DNA from: Nematostella vectensis
Taxonomy: Eukaryota > Cnidaria > Anthozoa > Actiniaria > Edwardsiidae
Length of the DNA: 64,000 nucleotides
Direction of reading: 5' to 3'
NCBI RefSeq assembly: GCF_932526225.1
Contig: NC_064047.1
Span: forward strand, 3,469,501-3,533,500
Part shown: piece by piece, positions 14,511 to 29,300 of the stretch
Numbering within the stretch: position 1 is the stretch's first letter
How the letters are laid out: every line of letters begins with the position of its first letter
Made by a program: the position numbers and the translations under genes
Notes under the pieces: generated by a model
Database searches by the model: none
Seen by the model: the letters and a program-made list of their open reading frames with translations, nothing else
Told to the model about the DNA's origin: nothing

Positions 14511-17500
14511 CAATTCTGATTGTTCACGCGCGTCTTTTGATTATCTACGCGTACTGTTCATTGTTTTCTCATTAATTCTGATTGTTCACGCGCGTCTTTT
14601 GATTATCTACGCAAAATGCTAGTTGTTTTCTCGCTAATTCTGATTGTTCACGCGCGTCTTTTGATTATCTACGCGTACTGTTCATTGTTTTCTCATCAAT
14701 TCTGATTGTTCACGCGCGTCTTTTGATTATCTACGGGCACTGTTCATTGTTTTCTCATCAATTCTGATTGTTCACGCGCGTCTTTTGATTATCTACGAGT
14801 ACTGTTCATTGTTTTCTCACCAATTCTGATTGTTCACGCGCGTCTTTTGATTATCTACGCGCAATGCTCATTGTTTTCTCGCTAATTCTGATTGTTCACG
14901 CGCGTCTTTTGATTATCTACGCGAAATGCTCATTGTTTTCTCATTAATTCTGATTGTTCACGCGCGTCTTTTGATTATCTACGCGCAATGCTCATTGTTT
15001 TCTCATCAATTCTGATTGTTCACGCGCGTCTTTTGATTATCTACGCGCAATGCTCATTGTTTTCTCATCATTTCTGATTGTTCACGCGCGTCTTTTGATT
15101 ATCTACGCGTACTGTTCATTGTTTTCTCATTAATTCTGATTGTTCACGCGCGTCTTTTGATTATCTACGCGCAATGCTCATTGTTTTCTCATTAATTCTG
15201 ATTGTTCACGCGCGTCTTTTGATTATCTACGGGCAATGTTTATTGTTTTCTTATCAATTCTGATTGTTCACGCGCGTCTTTTGATTATCTACGCGTACTG
15301 TTCATTGTTTTCTCACCAATTCTGATTGTTCACGCGCGTCTTTTGATTATCTACGCGCACTGCTCATTGTTTTCTCATCAATTCTGATTGTTCACGCGCG
15401 TCTTTTGATTATCTACGCGCAATGCTCATTGTTTTCTCGCTAATTCTGATTGTTCACGCGCGTTTTTTGATTATCTACGCGAAATGCTCATTGTTTTCTC
15501 ATCAATTCTGATTGTTCACGCGCGTCTTTTGATTATCTACGCGTACTGTTTATTGTTTTCTCACCAATTCTGATTGTTCACGCGCGTCTTTTGATTATCT
15601 ACGCGAAATGCTAGTTGTTTTCTCATTAATTCTGATTGTTCACGCGCGTCTTTTGATTATCTACGCGCAATGCTCATTGTTTTCTCATCAATTCTGATTG
15701 TTCACGCGCGTCTTTTGATTATCTACGCGCAATGCTCATTGTTTTCTCATCAATTCTGATTATTCACGCGAGTCTTTTGATTATCTACGCGAAATGCTCA
15801 TTGTTTTCTCATCAATTCTGATTGTTCACGCGCGTCTTTTGATTATCTACGCGAAATGCTAGTTGTTTTCTCGCTAATTCTGATTGTTCACGCGCGTCTT
15901 TTGATTATCTACGCGTACTGTTCATTGTTTTCTCATTAATTCTGATTGTTCACGCGCGTCTTTTGATTATCTACGCGAAATGCTAGTTGTTTTCTCACAA
16001 ATTTTGATTGTTCACGCGCGTCTTTTGATTATCTACGCGTACTGTTCATTGTTTTCTCATTAATTCTGATTGTTCACGCGCGTCTTTTGATTATCTACGC
16101 GTACTGTTCATTGTTTTCTCATCAATTCTGATTGTTCACGCGCGTCTTTTGATTATCTACGCGTACTGTTCATTGTTTTCTCATTAATTCTGATTGTTCA
16201 CGCGCGTCTTTTGATTATCTACGCAAAATGCTAGTTGTTTTCTCGCTAATTCTGATTGTTCACGCGCGTCTTTTGATTATCTACGCGTACTGTTCATTGT
16301 TTTCTCATCAATTCTGATTGTTTACGCGCGTCTTTTGATTATCTACGCGCAATGCTCATTGTTTTCTCATCAATTCTGATTGTTCACGCGCGTGTTTTGA
16401 TTATCTACGCGCAATGCTCATTGTTTTCTCATTAATTCTGATTGTTCACGCGCGTGTTTTGATTATCTACGCGTACTGTTCATTGTTTTCTCATCAATTC
16501 TGATTGTTCACGCGCGTCTTTTGATTATCTACGCGCAATGCTAGTTGTTTTCTCATCAATTCTGATTGTTCACGCGCGTCTTTTGATTATCTACGCGCAC
16601 TGCTCATTGTTTTCTCATCAATTCTGATTGTTCACGCGCGTCTTTTGATTATCTACGCGCAATGCTCATTGTTTTCTCATTAATTCTGATTGTTCACGCG
16701 CGTCTTTTGATTATCTACGCGCACTGCTCATTGTTTTCTCATCAATTCTGATTGTTCACGCGCGTCTTTTGATTATCTACGCGCACTGCTCATTGTTTTT
16801 TCATCAATTCTGATTGTTCACGCGCGTCTTTTGATTATCTACGCGCAATGCTAGTTGTTTTCTCATCAATTCTGATTGTTCACGCGCGTCTTTTGATTAT
16901 CTACGCGAAATGCTCATTGTTTTCTCACCAATTCTGATTGTTCACGCGCGTCTTTTGATTATCTACGCGTACTGTTTATTGTTTTCTCACCAATTCTGAT
17001 TGTTCACGCGCGTCTTTTGATTATCTACGCGAAATGCTAGTTGTTTTCTCATTAATTCTGATTGTTCACGCGCGTCTTTTGATTATCTATGCGCAATGCT
17101 CATTGTTTTCTCATCAATTCTGATTGTTCACGCGCGTCTTTTGATTATCTACGCGCAATGCTCATTGTTTTCTCATCAATTCTGATTGTTCACGCGAGTC
17201 TTTTGATTATCTACGCGCAATGCTCATTGTTTTCTCATCAATTCTGATTGTTCACGCGCGTCTTTTGATTATCTACGCGAAATGCTAGTTGTTTTCTCAT
17301 CAATTCTGATTGTTCACGCGCGTCTTTTGATTATCTACGCGCAATGCTCATTGTTTTCTCGCTAATTCTGATTGTTCACGCGCGTCTTTTGATTATCTAC
17401 GCGAAATGCTCATTGTTTTCTCATTAATTCTGATTGTTCACGCGCGTCTTTTGATTATCTACGCGCAATGCTCATTGTTTTCTCATCAATTCTGATTGTT

Positions 17501-20500
17501 CACGCGCGTCTTTTGATTATCTACGCGCAATGCTCATTGTTTTCTCATCAATTCTGATTGTTCACGCGCGTCTTTTAATTATCTACGCGTACTGCTCATT
17601 GTTTTCTCATCAATTCTGATTGTTCACGCGCGTCTTTTGATTATCTACGCGCACTGCTCATTGTTTTCTCATCAATTCTGATTGTTCACGCGCGTCTTTT
17701 GATTATCTACGCGTACTGTTCATTGTTTTCTCATCAATTCTGATTGTTCACGCGCATCTTTTGATTATCTACGCGTACTGTTCATTGTTTTCTCGCCAAT
17801 TCTGATTGTTCACGCGCGTCTTTTGATTATCTACGCGCAATGCTAGTTGTTTTCTCATCAATTCTGATTGTTCACGCGCGTCTTTTGATTATCTACGCGC
17901 AATGCTAGTTGTTTTCTCATCAATTCTGATTGTTCACGCGCGTCTTTTGATTGTCTACGCGCAATGCTAGTTGTTTTCTCATCAATTCTGATTTTTCACG
18001 CGCGTCTTTTGATTATCTACGCGTACTGTTCATTGTTTTCTCATCAATTCTGATTGTTCACGCGCGTCTTTTGATTATCTACGCGCAATGCTCATTGTTT
18101 TCTCACCAATTCTGATTGTTCACGCGCGTCTTTTGATTATCTACGCGTACTGTTTATTGTTTTCTCATTAATTCTGATTGTTCACGCGCGTCTTTTGATT
18201 ATCTACGCGCAATGCTCATTGTTTTCTCATTATATCTGATTGTTCACGCGCGTCTTTTGATTATCTACGGGCACTGTTCATTGTTTTCTCATCAATTCTG
18301 ATTGTTCACGCGCGTCTTTTGATTATCTACGCGTACTGTTCATTGTTTTCTCACCAATTCTGATTGTTCACGCGCGTCTTTTGATTATCTACGCGCAATG
18401 CTCATTGTTTTCTCATTATATCTGATTGTTCACGCGCGTCTTTTGATTATCTACGGGCACTGTTCATTGTTTTCTCATCAATTCTGATTGTTCACGCGCG
18501 TCTTTTGATTATCTACGCGTACTGTTCATTGTTTTCTCACCAATTCTGATTGTTCACGCGCGTCTTTTGATTATCTACGCGCAATGCTCATTGTTTTCTC
18601 GCTAATTCTGATTGTTCACGCGCGTCTTTTGATTATCTACGCGAAATGCTCATTGTTTTCTCATTAATTCTGATTGTTCACGCGCGTCTTTTGATTATCT
18701 ACGCGCACTGCTCATTGTTTTCTCATCAATTCTGATTGTTCACGCGCGTCTTTTGATTATCTACGCGCACTGCTCATTGTTTTTTCATCAATTCTGATTG
18801 TTCACGCGCGTCTTTTGATTATCTACGCGCAATGCTCATTGTTTTCTCGCTAATTCTGATTGTTCACGCGCATCTTTTGATTATCTACGCGTACTGTTCA
18901 TTGTTTTCTCGCCAATTCTGATTGTTCACGCGCGTCTTTTGATTATCTACGCGCAATGCTAGTTGTTTTCTCATCAATTCTGATTGTTCACGCGCGTCTT
19001 TTGATTATCTACGCGCAATGCTAGTTGTTTTCTCATCAATTCTGATTGTTCACGCGCGTCTTTTGATTGTCTACGCGCAATGCTAGTTGTTTTCTCATCA
19101 ATTCTGATTTTTCACGCGCGTCTTTTGATTATCTACGCGTACTGTTCATTGTTTTCTCATCAATTCTGATTGTTCACGCGCGTCTTTTGATTATCTACGC
19201 GCACTGCTCATTGTTTTCTCATCAATTCTGATTGTTCACGCGCGTCTTTTGATTATCTACGCGCACTGCTCATTGTTTTTTCATCAATTCTGATTGTTCA
19301 CGCGCGTCTTTTGATTATCTACGCGCAATGCTAGTTGTTTTCTCATCAATTCTGATTGTTCACGCGCGTCTTTTGATTATCTACGTGAAATGCTCATTGT
19401 TTTCTCATTAATTCTGATTGTTCACGCGCGTCTTTTGATTATCTACGCGCAATGCTCATTGTTTTCTCATTATATCTGATTGTTCACGCGCGTCTTTTGA
19501 TTATCTACGCGTACTGTTCATTGTTTTCTCACCAATTCTGATTGTTCACGCGCGTCTTTTGATTATCTACGCGCAATGCTCATTGTTTTCTCGCTAATTC
19601 TGATTGTTCACGCGCGTCTTTTGATTATCTACGCGAAATGCTCATTGTTTTCTCATTAATTCTGATTGTTCACGCGCGTCTTTTGATTATCTACGCGCAC
19701 TGCTCATTGTTTTCTCATCAATTCTGATTGTTCACGCGCGTCTTTTGATTATCTACGCGCACTGCTCATTGTTTTTTCATCAATTCTGATTGTTCACGCG
19801 CGTCTTTTGATTATCTACGCGCAATGCTAGTTGTTTTCTCATCAATTCTGATTGTTCACGCGCGTCTTTTGATTATCTACGCGAAATGCTCATTGTTTTC
19901 TCATCAATTCTGATTGTTCACGCGCGTCTTTTGATTATCTACGCGCAATGCTCATTGTTTTCTTATCAATTCTGATTGTTCACGCGCGTCTTTTGATTAT
20001 CTACGCGCAATGCTCATTGTTTTCTCATCAATTCTGATTGTTCACGCGAGTCTTTTGATTATCTACGCGCAATGCTCATTGTTTTCTCATCAATTCTGAT
20101 TGCTCACGCGCGTCTTTTGATTATCTACGCGAAATGCTAGTTGTTTTCTCATCAATTCTGATTGTTCACGCGCGTCTTTTGATTATCTACGCGAAATGCT
20201 AGTTGTTTTCTCACTAATTCTGATTGTTCACGCGCGTCTTTTGATTATCTACGCGTACTGTTCATTGTTTTCTCATTAATTCTGATTGTTCACGCGCGTC
20301 TTTTGATTATCTACGCGTACTGTTCATTGTTTTCTCATCAATTCTGATTGTTCACGCGCGTCTTTTGGTTATCTACGCGTACTGTTCATTGTTTTCTCAT
20401 TAATTCTGATTGTTCACGCGCGTCTTTTGATTATCTACGCGAAATGCTCATTGTTTTCTCATCAATTCTGATTGTTCACGCGCGTCTTTTGATTATCTAC

Positions 20501-23500
20501 GCGCAATGCTCATTGTTTTCTCATCAATTCTGATTGTTCACGCGCGTCTTTTGATTATCTACGCGTACTGTTCATTGTTTTCTCATCAATTCTGATTGTT
20601 CACGCGAGTCTTTTGATTATCTACGCGCAATGCTCATTGTTTTCTCATCAATTCTGATTGCTCACGCGCGTCTTTTGATTATCTACGCGAAATGCTAGTT
20701 GTTTTCTCATCAATTCTGATTGTTCACGCGCGTCTTTTGATTATCTACGCGAAATGCTAGTTGTTTTCTCGCTAATTCTGATTGTTCACGCGCGTCTTTT
20801 GATTATCTACGCGTACTGTTCATTGTTTTCTCATTAATTCTGATTGTTCACGCGCGTCTTTTGATTATCTACGCGAAATGCTAGTTGTTTTCTCACTAAT
20901 TCTGATTGTTCACGCGCGTCTTTTGATTATCTACGCGTACTGTTCATTGTTTTCTCATTAATTCTGATTGTTCACGCGCGTCTTTTGATTATCTACGCGT
21001 ACTGTTCATTGTTTTCTCATCAATTCTGACAGTTCACGCGCGTCTTTTGGTTATCTACGCGTACTGTTCATTGTTTTCTCATTAATTCTGATTGTTCACG
21101 CGCGTCTTTTGATTATCTACGCGTACTGTTAATTGTTTTCTCATTAATTCTGATTGTTCACGCGCGTCTTTTGATTATCTACGCGTACTGTTCATTGTTT
21201 TCTCATTAATTCTGATTGTTCACGCGCGTCTTTTGATTATCTACGGGCACTGTTCATTGTTTTCTCATCAATTCTGATTGTTCACGCGCGTCTTTTGATT
21301 ATCTACGCGTACTGTTCATTGTTTTCTCACCAATTCTGATTGTTCACGCGCGTCTTTTGATTATCTACGCGCAATGCTCATTGTTTTCTCGCTAATTCTG
21401 ATTGTTCACGCGCGTCTTTTGATTATCTACGCGAAATGCTCATTGTTTTCTCATTAATTCTGATTGTTCACGCGCGTCTTTTGATTATCTACGCGCAATG
21501 CTCATTGTTTTCTCATCAATTCTGATTGTTCACGCGCGTCTTTTGATTATCTACGCGCAATGCTCATTGTTTTCTCATCATTTCTGATTGTTCACGCGCG
21601 TCTTTTGATTATCTACGCGTACTGTTCATTGTTTTCTCATTAATTCTGATTGTTCACGCGCGTCTTTTGATTATCTACGCGCAATGCTCATTGTTTTCTC
21701 ATGAATTCTGATTGTTCACGCGCGTCTTTTGATTATCTACGGGCAATGTTTATTGTTTTCTTATCAATTCTGATTGTTCACGCGCGTCTTTTGATTATCT
21801 ACGCGTACTGTTCATTGTTTTCTCACCAATTCTGATTGTTCACGCGCGTCTTTTGATTATCTACGCGCACTGCTCATTGTTTTCTCATCAATTCTGATTG
21901 TTCACGCGCGTCTTTTGATTATCTACGCGCAATGCTCATTGTTTTCTCGCTAATTCTGATTGTTCACGCGCGTCTTTTGATTATCTACGCGAAATGCTCA
22001 TTGTTTTCTCATCAATTCTGATTGTTCACGCGCGTCTTTTGATTATCTACGCGCAATGCTCATTGTTTTCTCATTATATCTGATTGTTCACGCGCGTCTT
22101 TTGATTATCTACGGGCACTGTTCATTGTTTTCTCATCAATTCTGATTGTTCACGCGCGTCTTTTGATTATCTACGCGTACTGTTCATTGTTTTCTCACCA
22201 ATTCTGATTGTTCACGCGCGTCTTTTGATTATCTACGCGCAATGCTCATTGTTTTCTCGCTAATTCTGATTGTTCACGCGCGTCTTTTGATTATCTACGC
22301 GAAATGCTCATTGTTTTCTCATTAATTCTGATTGTTCACGCGCGTCTTTTGATTATCTACGCGCACTGCTCATTGTTTTCTCATCAATTCTGATTGTTCA
22401 CGCGCGTCTTTTGATTATCTACGCGCACTGCTCATTGTTTTTTCATAAATTCTGATTGTTCACGCGCGTCTTTTGATTATCTACGCGCAATGCTCATTGT
22501 TTTCTCGCTAATTCTGATTGTTCACGCGCATCTTTTGATTATCTACGCGTACTGTTCATTGTTTTCTCGCCAATTCTGATTGTTCACGCGCGTCTTTTGA
22601 TTATCTACGCGCAATGCTAGTTGTTTTCTCATCAATTCTGATTGTTCACGCGCGTCTTTTGATTATCTACGCGCAATGCTAGTTGTTTTCTCATCAATTC
22701 TGATTGTTCACGCGCGTCTTTTGATTGTCTACGCGCAATGCTAGTTGTTTTCTCATCAATTCTGATTTTTCACGCGCGTCTTTTGATTATCTACGCGTAC
22801 TGTTCATTGTTTTCTCATCAATTCTGATTGTTCACGCGCGTCTTTTGATTATCTACGCGCACTGCTCATTGTTTTCTCATCAATTCTGATTGTTCACGCG
22901 CGTCTTTTGATTATCTACGCGCACTGCTCATTGTTTTTTCATCAATTCTGATTGTTCACGCGCGTCTTTTGATTATCTACGCGCAATGCTAGTTGTTTTC
23001 TCATCAATTCTGATTGTTCACGCGCGTCTTTTGATTATCTACGTGAAATGCTCATTGTTTTCTCATTAATTCTGATTGTTCACGCGCGTCTTTTGATTAT
23101 CTACGCGCAATGCTCATTGTTTTCTCATTATATCTGATTGTTCACGCGCGTCTTTTGATTATCTACGCGTACTGTTCATTGTTTTCTCACCAATTCTGAT
23201 TGTTCACGCGCGTCTTTTGATTATCTACGCGCAATGCTCATTGTTTTCTCGCTAATTCTGATTGTTCACGCGCGTCTTTTGATTATCTACGCGAAATGCT
23301 CATTGTTTTCTCATTAATTCTGATTGTTCACGCGCGTCTTTTGATTATCTACGCGCACTGCTCATTGTTTTCTCATCAATTCTGATTGTTCACGCGCGTC
23401 TTTTGATTATCTACGCGCACTGCTCATTGTTTTTTCATCAATTCTGATTGTTCACGCGCGTCTTTTGATTATCTACGCGCAATGCTAGTTGTTTTCTCAT

Positions 23501-24262
23501 CAATTCTGATTGTTCACGCGCGTCTTTTGATTATCTACGCGAAATGCTCATTGTTTTCTCATCAATTCTGATTGTTCACGCGCGTCTTTTGATTATCTAC
23601 GCGCAATGCTCATTGTTTTCTTATCAATTCTGATTGTTCACGCGCGTCTTTTGATTATCTACGCGCACTGCTCATTGTTTTCTCATCAATTCTGATTGTT
23701 CACGCGCGTCTTTTGATTATCTACGCGCACTGCTCATTGTTTTTTCATCAATTCTGATTGTTCACGCGCGTCTTTTGATTATCTACGCGAAATGCTCATT
23801 GTTTTCTCATTAATTCTGATTGTTCACGCGCGTCTTTTGATTATCTACGCGCACTGCTCATTGTTTTCTCATCAATTCTGATTGTTCACGCGCGTCTTTT
23901 GATTATCTACGCGCACTGCTCATTGTTTTTTCATAAATTCTGATTGTTCACGCGCGTCTTTTGATTATCTACGCGCAATGCTCATTGTTTTCTCGCTAAT
24001 TCTGATTGTTCACGCGCATCTTTTGATTATCTACGCGTACTGTTCATTGTTTTCTCGCCAATTCTGATTGTTCACGCGCGTCTTTTGATTATCTACGCGC
24101 AATGCTAGTTGTTTTCTCATCAATTCTGATTGTTCACGCGCGTCTTTTGATTATCTACGCGCAATGCTAGTTGTTTTCTCATCAATTCTGATTGTTCACG
24201 CGCGTCTTTTGATTGTCTACGCGCAATGCTAGTTGTTTTCTCATCAATTCTGATTTTTCACG
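10440..24262. repeat. Seven copies of a linked rare monomer pair within the satellite
   Basis: A monomer with gattgtctacgcg, followed by a monomer with gatttttcacgcg in place of gattgttcacgcg, occurs as a linked pair seven times. The core of the second member starts at 10482, 12218, 14202, 17984, 19100, 22758 and 24246. The spacings are 28, 32, 61, 18, 59 and 24 monomers exactly. Linked point variants repeated at whole-monomer spacing are direct evidence of block duplication. Confidence 0.85.
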
Positions 24263-26330
24263 CGCGTCTTTTGATTATCTACGCGTACTGTTCATTGTTT
24301 TCTCATCAATTCTGATTGTTCACGCGCGTCTTTTGATTATCTACGCGCACTGCTCATTGTTTTCTCATCAATTCTGATTGTTCACGCGCGTCTTTTGATT
24401 ATCTACGCGCACTGCTCATTGTTTTTTCATCAATTCTGATTGTTCACGCGCGTCTTTTGATTATCTACGCGCAATGCTAGTTGTTTTCTCATCAATTCTG
24501 ATTGTTCACGCGCGTCTTTTGATTATCTACGTGAAATGCTCATTGTTTTCTCATTAATTCTGATTGTTCACGCGCGTCTTTTGATTATCTACGCGCAATG
24601 CTCATTGTTTTCTCATTATATCTGATTGTTCACGCGCGTCTTTTGATTATCTACGCGTACTGTTCATTGTTTTCTCACCAATTCTGATTGTTCACGCGCG
24701 TCTTTTGATTATCTACGCGCAATGCTCATTGTTTTCTCGCTAATTCTGATTGTTCACGCGCGTCTTTTGATTATCTACGCGAAATGCTCATTGTTTTCTC
24801 ATTAATTCTGATTGTTCACGCGCGTCTTTTGATTATCTACGCGCACTGCTCATTGTTTTCTCATCAATTCTGATTGTTCACGCGCGTCTTTTGATTATCT
24901 ACGCGCACTGCTCATTGTTTTTTCATCAATTCTGATTGTTCACGCGCGTCTTTTGATTATCTACGCGCAATGCTAGTTGTTTTCTCATCAATTCTGATTG
25001 TTCACGCGCGTCTTTTGATTATCTACGCGAAATGCTCATTGTTTTCTCATCAATTCTGATTGTTCACGCGCGTCTTTTGATTATCTACGCGCAATGCTCA
25101 TTGTTTTCTTATCAATTCTGATTGTTCACGCGCGTCTTTTGATTATCTACGCGCAATGCTCATTGTTTTCTCATCAATTCTGATTGTTCACGCGAGTCTT
25201 TTGATTATCTACGCGCAATGCTCATTGTTTTCTCATCAATTCTGATTGCTCACGCGCGTCTTTTGATTATCTACGCGAAATGCTAGTTGTTTTCTCATCA
25301 ATTCTGATTGTTCACGCGCGTCTTTTGATTATCTACGCGAAATGCTAGTTGTTTTCTCGCTAATTCTGATTGTTCACGCGCGTCTTTTGATTATCTACGC
25401 GTACTGTTCATTGTTTTCTCATTAATTCTGATTGTTCACGCGCGTCTTTTGATTATCTACGCGAAATGCTAGTTGTTTTCTCACTAATTCTGATTGTTCA
25501 CGCGCGTCTTTTGATTATCTACGCGTACTGTTCATTGTTTTCTCATTAATTCTGATTGTTCACGCGCGTCTTTTGATTATCTACGCGTACTGTTCATTGT
25601 TTTCTCATCAATTCTGATTGTTCACGCGCGTCTTTTGGTTATCTACGCGTACTGTTCATTGTTTTCTCATTAATTCTGATTGTTCACGCGCGTCTTTTGA
25701 TTATCTACGCGAAATGCTCATTGTTTTCTCATCAATTCTGATTGTTCACGCGCGTCTTTTGATTATCTACGCGCAATGCTCATTGTTTTCTCATCAATTC
25801 TGATTGTTCACGCGCGTCTTTTGATTATCTACGCGTACTGTTCATTGTTTTCTCATCAATTCTGATTGTTCACGCGAGTCTTTTGATTATCTACGCGCAA
25901 TGCTCATTGTTTTCTCATCAATTCTGATTGCTCACGCGCGTCTTTTGATTATCTACGCGAAATGCTAGTTGTTTTCTCATCAATTCTGATTGTTCACGCG
26001 CGTCTTTTGATTATCTACGCGAAATGCTAGTTGTTTTCTCGCTAATTCTGATTGTTCACGCGCGTCTTTTGATTATCTACGCGTACTGTTCATTGTTTTC
26101 TCATTAATTCTGATTGTTCACGCGCGTCTTTTGATTATCTACGCGAAATGCTAGTTGTTTTCTCACTAATTCTGATTGTTCACGCGCGTCTTTTGATTAT
26201 CTACGCGTACTGTTCATTGTTTTCTCATTAATTCTGATTGTTCACGCGCGTCTTTTGATTATCTACGCGTACTGTTCATTGTTTTCTCATCAATTCTGAC
26301 AGTTCACGCGCGTCTTTTGGTTATCTACGC
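20200..26330. repeat. 5270-bp (85-monomer) duplication within the satellite
   Basis: A segment around 20.2-21.05 kb recurs around 25.5-26.3 kb at an offset of 5270 bp (85 monomers), including the rare gtcttttggttatc unit at about 20362 and 25632 and the rare ctgacagttcacg unit at about 21026 and 26296. Other shared markers in the region have an offset of 83 monomers (19100 and 24246), so small internal expansions followed the duplication. Confidence 0.75.
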
Positions 26331-29300
26331 GTACTGTTCATTGTTTTCTCATTAATTCTGATTGTTCACGCGCGTCTTTTGATTATCTACGCGAAATGCT
26401 CATTGTTTTCTCATCAATTCTGATTGTTCACGCGCGTCTTTTGATTATCTACGCGCAATGCTCATTGTTTTCTCATCAATTCTGATTGTTCACGCGCGTC
26501 TTTTGATTATCTACGCGTACTGTTCATTGTTTTCTCATCAATTCTGATTGTTCACGCGAGTCTTTTGATTATCTACGCGCAATGCTCATTGTTTTCTCAT
26601 CAATTCTGATTGCTCACGCGCGTCTTTTGATTATCTACGCGAAATGCTAGTTGTTTTCTCATCAATTCTGATTGTTCACGCGCGTCTTTTGATTATCTAC
26701 GCGAAATGCTAGTTGTTTTCTCGCTAATTCTGATTGTTCACGCGCGTCTTTTGATTATCTACGCGTACTGTTCATTGTTTTCTCATTAATTCTGATTGTT
26801 CACGCGCGTCTTTTGATTATCTACGCGAAATGCTAGTTGTTTTCTCACTAATTCTGATTGTTCACGCGCGTCTTTTGATTATCTACGCGTACTGTTCATT
26901 GTTTTCTCATTAATTCTGATTGTTCACGCGCGTCTTTTGATTATCTACGCGTAATGTTCATTGTTTTCTCATTAATTCTGATTGTTCACGCGCGTCTTTT
27001 GATTATCTACGCGAAATGCTCATTGTTTTCTCATCAATTCTGATTGTTCACGCGCGTCTTTTGATTATCTACGCGCAATGCTCATTGTTTTCTCATCAAT
27101 TCTGATTGTTCACGCGCGTCTTTTGATTATCTACGCGTACTGTTCATTGTTTTCTCATTAATTCTGATTGTTCACGCGCGTCTTTTGATTATCTACGCGC
27201 AATGCTCATTGTTTTCTCATTAATTCTGATTGTTCACGCGCGTCTTTTGATTATCTACGGGCACTGTTTATTGTTTTCTCATCAATTCTGATTGTTCACG
27301 CGCGTCTTTTGATTATCTACGCGTACTGTTCATTGTTTTCTCACCAATTCTGATTGTTCACGCGCGTCTTTTGATTATCTACGCGCACTGCTCATTGTTT
27401 TCTCATCAATTCTGATTGCTCACGCGCGTCTTTTGATTATCTACGCGAAATGCTAGTTGTTTTCTCATCAATTCTGATTGTTCACGCGCGTCTTTTGATT
27501 ATCTACGCGAAATGCTAGTTGTTTTCTCGCTAATTCTGATTGTTCACGCGCGTCTTTTGATTATCTACGCGTACTGTTCATTGTTTTCTCATTAATTCTG
27601 ATTGTTCACGCGCGTCTTTTGATTATCTACGCGAAATGCTAGTTGTTTTCTCACTAATTCTGATTGTTCACGCGCGTCTTTTGATTATCTACGCGCGATG
27701 CTAGTTTTTTTCTCATTAATTCTGATTGTTCACGCGCGTCTTTTGATTATCTACGCGTACTGTTCATTGTTTTCTCATTAATTCTGATTGTTCACGCGCG
27801 TCTTTTGATTATCTACGCGTACTGTTCATTGTTTTCTCATCAATTCTGACTGTTCACGCGCGTCTTTTGGTTATCTACGCGTACTGTTCATTGTTTTCTC
27901 ATTAATTCTGATTGTTCACGCGCGTCTTTTGATTATCTACGCGAAATGCTAGTTGTTTTCTCGCTAATTCTGATTGTTCACGCGCGTCTTTTGATTATCT
28001 ACTCGTACTGTTCATTGTTTTCTCATCAATTCTGATTGTTCACGCGCGTCTTTTGATTATCTACGCGCAATGCTCATTGTTTTCTCATCAATTCTGATTG
28101 TTCACGCGCGTCTTTTGATTATCTACGCGCAATGCTCATTGTTTTCTCATTAATTCTGATTGTTCACGCGCGTGTTTTGATTATCTACGCGTACTGTTCA
28201 TTGTTTTCTCATCAATTCTGATTGTTCACGCGCGTCTTTTGATTATCTACGCGCAATGCTAGTTGTTTTCTCATCAATTCTGATTGTTCACGCGCGTCTT
28301 TTGATTATCTACGCGGACTGTTCATTGTTTTCTCATCAATTCTGATTGTTCACGCGCGTCTTTTGATTATCTACGCGCAATGCTAGTTGTTTTCTCATCA
28401 ATTCTGATTGTTCAGGCGCGTCTTTTGATTATCTACGCTCACTGCTCATTGTTTTCTCATCAATTCTGATTGTTCACGCGCGTCTTTTGATTATCTACGC
28501 GCAATGCTCATTGTTTTCTCATTAATTCTGATTGTTCACGCGCGTCTTTTGATTATCTACGCGCAATGCTAGTTGTTTTTTCATCAATTCTGATTGTTCA
28601 CGCGCGTCTTTTGATTATCTACGCGCACTGCTCATTGTTTTATCATCAATTCTGATTGTTCACGCGCGTCTTTTGATTATCTACGCGAAATGCTAGTTGT
28701 TTTCTCATCAATTCTGATAGTTCACGCGCGTCTTTTGATTATCTACGCGCACTGCTCATTGTTTTCTCATCAATTCTGATTGTTCACGCGCGTCTTTTGA
28801 TTATCTACGCGCAATGCTCATTGTTTTCTCATTAATTCTGATTGTTCACGCGCGTGTTTTGATTATCTACGCGCAATGCTAGTTGTTTTCTCATCAATTC
28901 TGATTGTTCACGCGCGTCTTTTGATTATCTACGCGCACTGCTCATTGTTTTCTCATCAATTCTGATTGTTCACGCGCGTCTTTTGATTATCTACTCGCAA
29001 TGCTAGTTGTTTTCTCATCAATTCTGATTGTTCACGCGCGTCTTTTGATTATCTACGCGAAATGCTAGTTGTTTTCTCATCAATTCTGATTGTTCACGCG
29101 CGTCTTTTGATTATCTACGCGAAATGCTAGTTGTTTTCTCATTAATTCTGATTGTTCACGCGCGTCTTTTGATTATCTACGCGAAATGCTAGTTGTTTTC
29201 TCACTAATTCTGATTGTTCACGCGCGTCTTTTGATTATCTACGCGTACTGTTCATTGTTTTCTCATTAATTCTGATTGTTCACGCGCGTCTTTTGATTAT

